Assembly (NCBI GenBank): GCA_947184155.2
Contig: CAMXCT020000371.1
Location: 36,001-100,000 of the forward strand
DNA: 64,000 nucleotides
From: Cladocopium goreaui
Lineage: Eukaryota > Sar > Dinophyceae > Suessiales > Symbiodiniaceae
Reading direction: 5' to 3'
Shown here: piece by piece, positions 8,924-19,032 of the stretch
Numbering within the stretch: the stretch's first letter is position 1
Layout: every line of letters begins with the position of its first letter
Notes under the pieces: generated by a model
Database searches by the model: none
What the model was told of the DNA's origin: nothing
The model's input: only the letters and a program-made list of their open reading frames with translations
Made by a program: the position numbers and the translations under genes

Positions 8924-11900
8924 ATGAGTGGACCTAGCAACTACAACCCTGTGGATGACCCTTGGGCTCGATACAACGAGCTACAAGGACGTGCTGGACC
9001 TAACCCTTCGAATGCTGGTGTTCAAGGTTTTGCAGATGCATCTACGAGGGCTGTACCTCAGTTTCAACCTATGCTACAGCATCCGAATGGATCACAGTCA
9101 CAGCATCAGATGTTTCATCCTGGTTTCTCAATGCCGATTACAGCAGCAACTGGCGGGACGGTTTACAGAACTGTAGGTCCTAGCCAGGCCAATCCTGGTT
9201 TTGGTGCTGCAGCCTTTTCTTCTGCCTTAGGCCAAGGGACAGGCCAAGCATCAACTTCGGGATCTATGAAGAGCTCGGCATTTGACTTACTGGGTAATGC
9301 AAGGCCACAAGGCCATATGCAGCAGCAAGGTTTTGACCCAATGAGCCCAAGTATGCCTTCAAACCCTGCGCACTCCAATCAGATTCTTTCCCAAGCTTTG
9401 CATCAAGCCATTACAGGTGAAAAGCGTTCCATACCAGTTTGGAATGGTCACCCGAGCACCCTTCGCTCGTGGTTGAAGTTGCTGGCTTTGTGGGAGCATG
9501 AATCTCAGATGCCGCTGGAACGTAGAGGAGTCAAATTGCTTCAGAGCTTTGCAGAAGGTTCTGAACCTCGGCGCATCGCTGACACTGTGCCGATGCAGAC
9601 CCTTTTGTCTCCTCAGGGTTACAGTGCAGTTTTGAGTGCAATATATGACAAGTACTTTCCATACCTTGAAGCTTCTGCGCCAAAGGCAATTGACAGGTTT
9701 CTGTTTGAAGGTGAACGACAGAAGTCTGAAAGTTTTACAGCTTTCATTGCCTCCAAGCAGTTGGCTAGACAGGAGATGGAAACTCAAATGGGAGAAACAA
9801 TTTCAGACAGACTGTGTGGTCGCATCCTTTTGAGACAAGCTGGTTTGAGTGATTTTCAACGGGAGATGCTCATGCTACGTGGACCAGTTCTTCGAACGTT
9901 TGACGAAGTTGCTTCAATGCTGCGAACATTGGATCGTCCGGAGATGCTTGCAAAAGCTCAAGGATCCAATGCAGCAACTTGTAACTTTGCAACTTTTGGA
10001 GATGATGCTGGCGAGGTTGAGGAGCACGAGCACCTTGAGAATGACGAGGACGATTCAACTGGCTCCTCATCACAGGATGAGGATGGAAACCCATTTGTCT
10101 ACTTTGAGGACAAGACTTACACTGAAAATGAGAGCATGGAAATCCTGGCGTACCATAGCGCCTACAGAGATGTGAGAAAGGAGATGCAGAAAAGAAGGAA
10201 TGAGCGTGGCTATGTGAAGCGCTCCAATGATTCTGGAAAAGGCCGTGGGAAACGCAGTCACAAAGTTTCCAAAGGTTTTGGCAAAGGGAAATCAAAGTTT
10301 TCCAAAGGTTCCAAGGTGTTGAAGTCCTACGGGGATGATTTGATGAGCCGCACGCGTTGTTTTAACTGTGATGAGCTTGGGCATATTTCCAAAGATTGCC
10401 CCTTCAAGCAAGACCCCAAACCTCGGTCTTCAACTGGGACCTCCTCACCAAGGAAACAGTTTTTGGTGACTGCCACGGGCCCTCAAGTTTTCATGCATTC
10501 TGTTGGCAGACCATCAGATGGAGCGGACAACCCAATTTACAGGTTGATGATTTTTCATACAGTGCAATGTCGTGGCCATGAGGCATTGGTTGACACAGCA
10601 GCCGAAGAGGGCGTCATAGGAGATGTTGCTTTTGCTGAGCTGGAGCGAGAGCTCAACCGTCGAGGCCTTCGACCAGTTTGGCAACCTCAGCAAGAACCTC
10701 TTCCAGGTGCTGGTGGAATTGGTGGTGCAGCAGTTGTGAAAGGCGTGGTGAACGTGCCTCTTGGTGTTGCTGGCACCAATGGCGTTTTGCCTTTCACAGT
10801 TCTTCAAGATGGACCCAATCATAGGACACCACCTTTGCTTCCAATTGCCTGGCTTGAAAGTGTTGGAGCCACCATTGACTGTCAAAATGATCAACTGATC
10901 CTTCAAGATGGTTCTGCAACCCCCATGAGAAAGCTGCCTACAAAACATAGAGCGGTGGACATCATGAATTTTTCTACAGATGGATGGGATCTACCCCGAA
11001 ACCTTCGAAGAGACCCAGATGTGGATCCATTTGTTTTGCCACCGCAGCCTCAGATGTTTGCAGCAGTTTTGCAGCAGCCGGACCAGAACAAGGTCTTGGT
11101 CTACCTCTTGGTGGATGACAAGATGAACCTCTTGATGGAGTTGCCGGTCCAGAACCGCATGGTGGTGCCATCAGACTGCCCTGGACTTCAAGATCCAGAA
11201 ACTTTGGAGCCGGAAAGATTGACCCATATCTTTTCGGAAGGGCGACACCGAGTCATCAGAGACTTTTGGAAAGATCGACATGCAAAGAGGGCCACACAGG
11301 CTCCTTGGTATGGTGCTGTTGTGTTTGCTTCGAAACAGCATTTGATAGCACCAGCCGATGACTCCAATGCTACGCCCATTCAGGCGGACAGATCATCGAG
11401 AATGGCCTTTCCTGGACATATGTCTCACGATGTTTCACAGGCACCAGCAGCCTCATCATCCAGTTCGAGCTCAAGATGGGCTGACAACGCTCGTCGTGAA
11501 TATGGCGGCAAAAGGAGCCTTTCTGGAGAACATCCTACATCATGTCCAGTGAGATCATCATCCAGTTTTTCATGCATGGAGCACACCATCAACATTTTTG
11601 ACTTTGCCATGTTTGCCCCCGATGTCCCTGATGCAGTGATCACCCCAACAGCTACTTTGACGTCTTCACCATGTGATTCTGCTCAGGTGGCAACTTCAGC
11701 GGCAGCCAGCGCACCACACGTGCAGGTGCCGTCAATAGCTGCTGGGTGGAATGGGCAAACTCAACATTTTGATTTGGCTCAGTTTGATGATGTTGTGATT
11801 GAGTTGCATGACAACTCCCCATGTCATGATTTGCGTTCAGATGATTTACAAATTTCAGAAGCATCAGACGTGCAGCAGAGTTTCAACAAACAAGATTTTG

Positions 11901-12090
11901 GATCGGCAGTGGCACCAATGTCTTTTTCGTTTGCACCCTTTTTGATGCGAGCGTTTGTTGAAACTTCCACAGCACAGCCTTTCTCCATGCTCAAGGGCAT
12001 CAAAGACGTTTTGTCAACCAAGTTGTGCTCACGAAGGGCATCGTCAAATGGCATCGCTGTGTCAGTCTGTTCGGAAGCAGATGCAGATGG
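8924..12090 (+). CDS. gag-pro: copia-1 gag-protease
   Basis: ATG 8924 follows the primer site. The N-terminal ~130 residues are Gln/Ser/Pro-rich. A helical gag core follows (about residues 170-340), then an acidic stretch and a Lys/Gly-rich basic stretch. A CCHC zinc knuckle, CFNCDELGHISKDC, starts at residue 479 and should bind RNA. An aspartic-protease domain follows with active-site VDTAAEEGVIG (Asp at residue 557) and a later PLGVAG segment. The frame stays formally open to 14860. However, from about 12060-12090 the protein-like sequence moves to the next frame (see 11955-12920), so I end the credible gag-pro here. The junction is a frameshift, programmed or mutational. Its product should form the particle and process the polyprotein. 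Confidence 0.85.
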
Positions 12091-12920
12091 AGGACCCCGA
12101 ACCGCAGCAGAAGCCCAAGCAGAACAAGCTTCTGGGATGGCGTCGGGTGGTCCTAGCGTTGCTGACTTTGATGGCAACCACGCGATCAGAGATGGTCATG
12201 GAGTACCTGATCAGCAAGCGTGGCACGATGGCCATCGAAGACATGGAGGAGAAAAAGAAGGACCTGACGGGCCGCAAAAAGAAGGATCCAGACTCAAAGA
12301 TCCGCCAAGCAATTGGCAAACCTCTCAACCGGTCCCAAGCCCAAAAGAAGTGGAATCGGGAGGTGAGCAGTTGTGCTCACGAGGAGGAGTATCTACGTCA
12401 CAGAGCTGGCAAAGGTCACTTTTGGTACACATGCCTTCAATGTGGAGGACGTTGGGAACGATTGGAAACAACCTCTTCAAGTTCAACACAGGTGGTTCAG
12501 ACCACGGAGTCCAACTACCCAACGTACCTACCACCGCCAAGAAGCAGACCAGATTTGCCAACCCAGAAGGTGACGGTGATCAACGAGGCCCAGTCCATGT
12601 CAGCAGGCGAACAGTTGCCTTTGACCAATCACCTGAAAGCCCGTGGCCGAACCTCAGACAGGCTGACTGGCCTGAACCCAATGCAGAGATCAAAGACTCC
12701 GGTGGTGACTCATGGAAGTTTGGAGGGTCGTGCCAGAGAGATGTTCGAGCTGGCCAGCGACTCAGAGAACCCGATTTACGAGGACGTTCCAATGGAGTTC
12801 ACCGAGGAGGAGATCGCACGGCTGAATGCCGAGGCCCGGGAAGAGATTTTCTTCGGTGTGATGGGCACCGAATACAACTTTGTGACAGCCTTGGAAAGAG
12901 AGCAGATCTTGGATCCATGA
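11955..12920 (+). CDS. copia-1 middle ORF with C/H/C/C zinc-type motif
   Basis: This frame is open for 966 nt while the flanking gag-pro frame is also open over the same DNA. The credible coding part starts near 12075 (QMEDPEPQQKPKQNK) and ends at TGA 12918-12920. It has a hydrophobic stretch (RVVLALLTLMAT), a Lys-rich stretch (KKKDLTGRKKKDPDSK) and a Cys-His pair followed by WYTCLQCGGRW, a likely zinc-binding unit that I associate with dinoflagellate copia polyproteins. The competing frame here reads as Gly/Arg-rich shadow sequence. The stop overlaps the next ATG (ATGA at 12917-12920), which could allow reinitiation. The role is unknown. Confidence 0.6.
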   Translation: MLKLPQHSLSPCSRASKTFCQPSCAHEGHRQMASLCQSVRKQMQMEDPEPQQKPKQNKLLGWRRVVLALLTLMATTRSEMVMEYLISKRGTMAIEDMEEKKKDLTGRKKKDPDSKIRQAIGKPLNRSQAQKKWNREVSSCAHEEEYLRHRAGKGHFWYTCLQCGGRWERLETTSSSSTQVVQTTESNYPTYLPPPRSRPDLPTQKVTVINEAQSMSAGEQLPLTNHLKARGRTSDRLTGLNPMQRSKTPVVTHGSLEGRAREMFELASDSENPIYEDVPMEFTEEEIARLNAEAREEIFFGVMGTEYNFVTALEREQILDP

Positions 12921-14650
12921 CGGATGAGAAGGTGAAGGACTTGCGGGTCAGTTCTAAGCTGATCCATGGCCATCAACTCCAAGATGGTGGCTTGAAACGC
13001 AGATTGGCGTCGACCTCAAAGATGGCAGCCATTTTGCTGATGACTTTTGTTTCCACGTGCGAAGCTTCGTGGAATATGCCTGGAATTCAGTCCTTTGTAC
13101 AATGCCCGTACTGGTCGGGCCAGCCCCAACATATGTTTCAAAGAACTTCCGAGAAGGAAGAATGGGAACCTTTTTCAGTGCAGACTCGGCCGAGATCCAA
13201 AGAACTCCACACCTGCATGGTCTTTCCACTCAACTCCAACAACTACAACCTTTTTGCCGAAGACTTGGAGTGGCAATGCAAGCCCCTATCATTGCCAAAG
13301 GGAGTGAAGATCTTTTTGCAGAAGTCGGTGAGCACCCATGTGGATGTGATGGAAATCTACAGCCCACCGAGAGTGACTTTGGAGGCCAAAAAGCAGAACC
13401 AAAAGGGTATCAAACCAAAGTGGCGGGTTGGTCAAGCCTTGGACCTCACCACAGGCTATGACTTCAAGAATGCCAAAACCCGCAAACATGTGATGAACCT
13501 GATCAAGACCTGGAAGCCTGCCTTGGTGATCCTCTCACCTCCATGCACCGTTTTCAGCCCCCTTCGGAATTTGTCTTCGCCGAAGCGGGATCCAGAAGTT
13601 GTCCAACTGGAGGAGGAGGAAGGTCTTGAACATTGGGAATTTGCTCTCGAGATTGCGGAGGAGCAGGATGACAACCAGAGGGGATTTCTTTTGGAGCATC
13701 CAAAGGAAGCATGGTCATGGAAGCATCCTCGTGCTCGCAAGCTGAAGGAGCGCAAAACCGTGTACGAGTTTGTGGTGGACCTTTGCGCCTTCAAGCTGGT
13801 CACAAGGGATGGCATTTTGGCCAAGAAGCCTACCATGCTCATCACCAATTGTTTTCCTCTGGTTCGCACCTTGCACAAGAGATGCCAAGGGGGTCATGTT
13901 CACAGATCCTTGATGGGTGGACGTGCTGCCGATGCTGCAAGATATACAAGGCCCTTTGTTCAGGCCATCCTTCGAGGCCTGCGGCATCACCTCCAGTACC
14001 ACGGTGTGATTTTTTGTCAACAAGTTGAGCAAGCAACCAGCCCAGACTTGCCAATGGAACTTTTTCATGCCGTGGAACAAGAGTTGAAGGTTTGGTCACA
14101 ACCGTTGGCCACCTACATCAATGAGGAGAGCAATTTTCAAGAAGATTTTCATTGTTTTTTGCAGGGCAAAGCTCAACTCAGCACTTTTCCATCCAGCAGA
14201 ATTTTGGGAGGCGGAAGTGCCCGTGTTCCAACTTTGCGTCGAAAACCCATGCCAACTTTGGAACATGAAGCAGATGAAGGTGATCCTGTGATGGAAAATG
14301 TGCAAAACAAGCTACGCCCTTTGGCAGAATCAGATGAAATTCAACAAGCTGCGGAAGATGCCATCGAGAAAGTCAGAAAAGATGGCAAACTCACCATACC
14401 TGCAAACCTTCGCAGGGAAGTTTTCAGACTGCATAGGAATTTGGGCCATCCAGATTTGTGGACATTCCTGCGAGCTCTACGACATGCTCAAGCCAAACCA
14501 GAAGTCATTGCTTGGGTTCGCAGTGAGTTCAAATGTCCCATCTGTGAGGCTCGACAACGACCTTCACTACCACGACCTGGACATTTGGTTCGAAACTTGG
14601 AGTTCAACAATGTGGTTGGGGTCGATGTCATTTTCTTTGATTGGAAGAAT
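12917..14650 (+). CDS. pol: copia-1 pol, part 1: methyltransferase-like domain, HHCC and integrase start
   Basis: ATG 12917 overlaps the previous stop. After a hydrophobic MAAILLMTF segment comes a ~200-residue domain at about 13400-13990. It has ALDLTTGYDF (motif-I-like), LVILSPPCTVFSPL (PPC at 13538-13546, possible catalytic Cys), FLLEHPKEA, KKPTMLITN and GGHVHRSLMGG. These match, in order, the YR-1 methyltransferase-like ORF at 19002 and recall C5-cytosine methyltransferase motifs I, IV (PPC) and VI. The integrase zinc region follows (LHRNLGHPDLWTF, then FKCPICEARQ), then the integrase core start with its first Asp (VVGVDVIFFDWKN, ending at 14650). There YR-1 is inserted. Past 14650 the frame runs through YR-1 terminal-repeat DNA to 14860, which is not part of the protein. 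Methylating activity is inferred, not shown. Confidence 0.75.
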
Positions 14651-15114
14651 GCATCATTGGGCTTGCCCAATGTGTCTATATGGAACACTGTGTTGGCCGG
14701 GTGGTGGTGGGGTACGTTGGTGGTTTGGTGGCTCTTGCCATTTTCCTGTCTTGGGATCACTCTTGGTGAGCATTGGATTGCGTGGATGTCAGTCTTGAAA
14801 CAATTCAACTTATTTTGGTTTGGCACAGCTGCACATTTTCTTGGAGAAGTTCATTTTTGATTTTACGTTGATCCAGAGTTGCGACAGCCTTCGCAGTTTG
14901 CAAGTTGTTTTCTGGTCTTGTGGGATTTCTTGTGCTTACAATTCAGATGCTGTGATTGAATCCTTTTGGAGTGCTTTCAGATTTCAGTTGATGTCTTGCT
15001 GATTTCGACACCTCAGTTTTATCCGTGCTGTCAATCAATTCAATGGGAATCATTTCAATGTTGTTGAATTTCGTGAAGTACTGGCTTGGAAAAGGGGTAG
15101 ATTTCATTTGAAGT
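14651..15114 (+). repeat. YR-1 repeat A1
   Basis: 464 bp, begins GCATCATTGGGC, ends TTTCATTTGAAGT. It matches 22859-23322 apart from one G/A difference (CTTCGCAG versus CTTCACAG). Start of the element. Confidence 0.93.
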
Positions 15115-15179
15115 AGCTGGGGCGCGTTGCCATCCAATAAGTGATTGGACGCCTTTTCTTTGTTTCAGGTTAGCATGCC

Positions 15180-17228
15180 ATGGGTGACACTTGGCCTCCA
15201 GTGGAAGATGGGATCAGAGCTCATTTACAGAGGGTTTACGTGACTCCCCTTAGACTGGATGCCGCTTTTGATACTGATGAGGAGTGTCTTGGTTTGCTCA
15301 CTGCAGAATTTCCCGATTTAATCGAGGAAGACCTTTTGGATGCAGTGGCACAGTTGTGCAATTGGAAGGAATCCATGGAGCGTCCTTTCAAGAGGAACAG
15401 AGTTGAAATGGCTCGGCAGGTTCTTTTCAGGCTCCCTTTTCCTGGCAGTACTTCGGTTCATGAGGAGTTCACACGTTTGACACAGACCAGTGCAATTTGT
15501 ATTCTGGAAATGCATACAAAATGGAAACAGAAGTTGTATAAGGAAGATCCACCAGACGCACGTGCAAAGAGGTTTGATGCAGAGAGGAAGAAATACTGCC
15601 GGTTGCTGGCTCAGATCATCATACAGGCGGGTTTGCCCATTGTGGAGTTGGTGAAGACCTTAGATGATCCACAGACTGGTTGGTTGCATGTCTTTGCAGC
15701 TCGGAGAGGCAACACGTTGAAAAATCGCTACAAAGTTTGGCGGCCTTTCGAGCAGTGGTTGGAGTGGCACAGGGGGTATCTTTACCCACGAGGTGTCAAG
15801 GACCTCATCGACTACATGCAGCACAGGGTGGATGACGGTTGCGGGAGATCGGTACCGCAAGCATTGCACACTGCATTGGCTCTGATTGAGCAGACTGGCA
15901 GGGTACCTGAGTGTGATCGCATCTCAGATGACCCTCTGTGGCGTGGGCATGTGAAGAGCTGGACTGCAGAGCTTTCTGAGGATGCCCCTCCACGGAAGCC
16001 GGCTGAGATGTACACCACGGCCATCCTTCTTGCCCTGGAACTGACAGTGGTGTGTGAGACGGAGCCTTTATTTGTCAGGGCACTTGCATGGGTGGTCCTT
16101 TGCATGGTTTGGGGGGCGATGCGTTGCGATGATGTGCAAACGGTGTTGCCCCACAGGTCCATGCTCTCCAACTTTGGGCTCAGGTTGGTGCTTGGGAAGT
16201 CGAAGACAACCGGGCCTGACAAGATACAGAAGGAGGTGTCAGTCCACATTTTCAGGACACTCTCACTCACAGGTGAGGATTGGCTTCGGACTGGATTTGA
16301 GTTGTGGTTGGCAGACCCTTTGAATTTCAGGCGTGACTACCTTGTCATGGAGCCCAACAAGAGCTGGACAGGAGTCAAGCGTCGCTTTCTCTCCCCTTCT
16401 GGTCTGAGTGCAGCCATTGGGAGACTTCTGGGGTCGTTGTGCTGTCCTCGGAGGTCCGGAGCCGGTTGGGAGCTCATGACAGCGATCCATCTCCTGCCGG
16501 ATGGACTTGAGGCCTTCTTCTCAGGCCACAGCCCGAGGAACTACTTGACCTCGGTGGCGGCAGCCTTGGGGTTTCACAAGGATGAGAGGGCCTACTTGGG
16601 CCGTTGGAGCATGGGAATGGTTTCCTCTGAAGAGTATGTCAGGACAGCTCGGCAGGTGGTGTTCAAGATCCAGCGCACCGTCAACAAGGCGCTGGTGGAA
16701 GGGTGCAACGAACCCTTTCATGAGGACGAGAACATTGACAAGCTTGCAGATTTTGCTGCAGAAGCTGGGGCCAACAGGAATCGCATCAAGAAGAGGCACA
16801 CTGTCCTCACGACCTGGCTGGGAAAGACATCGCTTGGCGGGACGTATCCCACTTTGGAGGTCTTGCCAGAAGACTGGGATCCTGATGTGCAGGAAGATGC
16901 CGAGGACGTCATGGCAGAGAAGGTTGCAGCGCAGGTCCTGAAGGAGTCCATGTCGAAGGCAACCGAGACAAAGTACTTTGTCACCGTCTCAAGGCGTGTG
17001 GGCCTGAGGCGACTCCACATGAGTGGCTGCTTCGTGAGGCCTGACCGCTGTTGCGAGGTGATCCATTTGAATGAAGTCAACCAGGATGACTTCGATGCCA
17101 TCTGCCAGGCCTGCAAGAAGAGAATGCTTGCAGAGAGCGGCAAAGAAGTCGCTGAACTTTCATCGGCGACAGCATCTTCCTCCTCCACAGCTTCTGTTGC
17201 CAGCGAGGCTGAAGTGCCTGTGGGCTGA
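15180..17228 (+). CDS. YR-1 tyrosine recombinase
   Basis: 682 codons from ATG 15180, shortly after A1. The catalytic tyrosine-recombinase signature lies in the second half: Arg in GAMRCDDV (residue 315), Lys in GKSKTTG, HSPRNYL (His 450, Arg 453), LGRW (the later His/Trp position) and the Tyr nucleophile in SEEYVRTAR (residue 486). The N-terminal ~290 residues are helical and should bind DNA. The C-terminal ~190 residues add a Cys/His cluster (LHMSGCFVRPDRCCEVIH, later CQACKK) that could bind zinc. This enzyme would insert a circular cDNA without duplicating target bases, which fits the clean junctions. It is encoded first in the element, not last as in DIRS1. The frame is intact. Confidence 0.88.
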   Translation: MGDTWPPVEDGIRAHLQRVYVTPLRLDAAFDTDEECLGLLTAEFPDLIEEDLLDAVAQLCNWKESMERPFKRNRVEMARQVLFRLPFPGSTSVHEEFTRLTQTSAICILEMHTKWKQKLYKEDPPDARAKRFDAERKKYCRLLAQIIIQAGLPIVELVKTLDDPQTGWLHVFAARRGNTLKNRYKVWRPFEQWLEWHRGYLYPRGVKDLIDYMQHRVDDGCGRSVPQALHTALALIEQTGRVPECDRISDDPLWRGHVKSWTAELSEDAPPRKPAEMYTTAILLALELTVVCETEPLFVRALAWVVLCMVWGAMRCDDVQTVLPHRSMLSNFGLRLVLGKSKTTGPDKIQKEVSVHIFRTLSLTGEDWLRTGFELWLADPLNFRRDYLVMEPNKSWTGVKRRFLSPSGLSAAIGRLLGSLCCPRRSGAGWELMTAIHLLPDGLEAFFSGHSPRNYLTSVAAALGFHKDERAYLGRWSMGMVSSEEYVRTARQVVFKIQRTVNKALVEGCNEPFHEDENIDKLADFAAEAGANRNRIKKRHTVLTTWLGKTSLGGTYPTLEVLPEDWDPDVQEDAEDVMAEKVAAQVLKESMSKATETKYFVTVSRRVGLRRLHMSGCFVRPDRCCEVIHLNEVNQDDFDAICQACKKRMLAESGKEVAELSSATASSSSTASVASEAEVPVG

Positions 17229-17676
17229 GCGATTTGAGTCGCTTCCTGTAAAAAGAGAAAGGGGGAAAGGGAAGTGTTTGTGCGGCACACATGTCATGTG
17301 AAATCAATGACTCCAGAAGAGGGTCAGATGCAGTCACATGCTTGTTCATTTCAGTGTTTTGTGCACTTCTCGTTGAGACGGTTGTGCAAAGCATCACAGA
17401 GAGTTCTGTCGTTGCTCAATGGCTCAGACCTGAGGGTGCCATTCAAACAACAGGACATTCATCACAGAGGATTCGGATTTGCATGTGTGTCTCTGTTTGT
17501 TTCTACTTGGTTTTGCCGTTCTTTTTGAATTGATTACTTGTTGCATAGGGTCGGCATTCACCTGTCAGGTCATTTGAGCTCAGTGCTTGAAATTCTTTGT
17601 CTGCAGTGTCAATTTTTGTTGCACTTGAACAGTTTGTAGGTGGACTTCATTTGCATTAGGGTTTGACCTTGCCGCG
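17229..17676. other. YR-1 intergenic spacer
   Basis: 448 bp between the YR and gag-like genes; no protein-like ORF. It probably carries the leader for the downstream genes. No motif was recognised. Confidence 0.5.
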
Positions 17677-19032
17677 ATGGACCCACTTGCTCAGAGGGAA
17701 TTTGTGCAGAACAATTTGGACTCAGATCTTCAGTTCATTTTGAGTGACTCTGGTGTCGCCCTTGTGCATCAGGTATCGATTGCCAGGCACTATGGATCGC
17801 TGAGGAAATTCTCAGCGCTTGGAGATGACAGAGCATCCATCAGGACGTCTTGCCTTCAGGACTTTGCGTTGCCAGCAGATTCACCAGAGAACAGATCACA
17901 GATTGCAGCGATTGTTTCAGCTTGGGAAACTTCCAAAGAATATTTAGCTAAAGAGATTGAGTTGAAGGCCGAGGCAAAAATCTTGGGACAGCCCAGGAAC
18001 CTTCAGATTCATGAACGTCAGGCCATGCTCAGAGCTGTAGAAGCGGTTCATGGTTCACTCAATGATGCAGAATGCCCTGCAGCTGATTACTTGAGTCTGA
18101 AGGCTGAGGAAACTGAGGCAAACGAACCGACAGCTGCACCGCTTGATGAGATTCTCAGCAAGCTTGCGTCCTCGAGCTCCTCAATCCAATCTACAGTTGA
18201 TGGCTCAGGTCACATCCGGATTACCCGGACCAAGACGAAGTCAAAGATGCCTTCAACAACTGAAGAATATAGAAAGATCTTGAAGGTCGAAATGTATTCC
18301 TGGTTGGCAATGGCTTCAAGGTACAAGGCGAAACATTGGCTTCACGGTCTTACAGCTGACCCTTTTCTCAGGTTTGTGGAATATATCTTGGGAGATAGGG
18401 TGTTTGGAATACAAATCCCTACTGGAGAAGGGAACCAACAGAAGGTGAAGCCCGATTGGGCGATTGTGCTGGCGTACGAACAGAAGCTCCGTAAGGAGGC
18501 TATGAAACGTGTTTTGGAGGGCCACACGTTGGCAGAGGCAATGGTTTCGGTGACGAAGGACGCCGATTTGAAGGAGGCCTATTTTACCACTCCTGTTGCA
18601 TTGAAATCTGCAGTTTCAGATGGTCATGGCCACCCCAACAAGTTTCAGCGTTTCAATTCCAAAGGAGGTTTTGGGGGCAAGTCCTCACCTGGTTTTTCGA
18701 AAGGAAAAGGCAAAGGGAAACAGAAGTCAAAATCCATGGGCCCTTCTGACCCTCGTCTTAAAGGACTGACTTTGGCTTGGAGGACACCGGATGGAAGAGA
18801 ACTTTGCTTTGCCTGGAACACAGGAGAGTGCGATGGTTCATGTGGCAGGATTCACCAGTGTGAGGGTCTTTGCTTTGCCTGGAACACAGGAGAGTGCGAT
18901 GTTCATGTGGCAGGATTCACCAGTGTAGGGTCAAAGGTTGTTACTCTGACCACAAGGCGGTGGAGCACAAGCAAAAACAAGGCGCTTGACAATCCACAGG
19001 TGTGGCACAACCCAGCGTGTCCACACCGTTGA
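17677..19032 (+). CDS. gag: YR-1 gag-like protein with CCCH zinc finger
   Basis: ATG 17677 opens a mostly helical protein (about residues 1-310) followed by a Lys/Gly/Ser-rich RNA-binding stretch (FSKGKGKGKQKSKSMG) and a CCCH finger, CFAWNTGECDGSCGRIH, near 18805-18855. The finger DNA is duplicated in tandem (66-bp period). In the second copy one G is missing (GATGTTC for GATGGTTC), so the annotated tail to 19032 is out of frame. Restoring the base gives HQCRVKGCYSDHK and a TGA at 18987-18989, in the same frame as the next ORF. The original layout was therefore probably gag, an in-frame TGA, then the methyltransferase-like region. Expected role: particle or RNA binding. Confidence 0.7.
   Translation: MDPLAQREFVQNNLDSDLQFILSDSGVALVHQVSIARHYGSLRKFSALGDDRASIRTSCLQDFALPADSPENRSQIAAIVSAWETSKEYLAKEIELKAEAKILGQPRNLQIHERQAMLRAVEAVHGSLNDAECPAADYLSLKAEETEANEPTAAPLDEILSKLASSSSSIQSTVDGSGHIRITRTKTKSKMPSTTEEYRKILKVEMYSWLAMASRYKAKHWLHGLTADPFLRFVEYILGDRVFGIQIPTGEGNQQKVKPDWAIVLAYEQKLRKEAMKRVLEGHTLAEAMVSVTKDADLKEAYFTTPVALKSAVSDGHGHPNKFQRFNSKGGFGGKSSPGFSKGKGKGKQKSKSMGPSDPRLKGLTLAWRTPDGRELCFAWNTGECDGSCGRIHQCEGLCFAWNTGECDVHVAGFTSVGSKVVTLTTRRWSTSKNKALDNPQVWHNPACPHR
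18802..18926 (+). repeat. tandem duplication of the CCCH zinc-finger coding segment
   Basis: Copy 1 18802-18861 and copy 2 18868-18926 share CTTTGCTTTGCCTGGAACAC through TTCACCAGTGT. Copy 2 lacks one G, which breaks the frame of the second finger. Confidence 0.88.

Noticed and set aside
8924..14860. A single continuous 1978-residue copia-1 protein
   Set aside because: The frame is open, but between ~12075 and 12917 the protein-like sequence is in another frame, and after 14650 the codons come from YR-1 terminal repeat A1. Treated as separate pieces.
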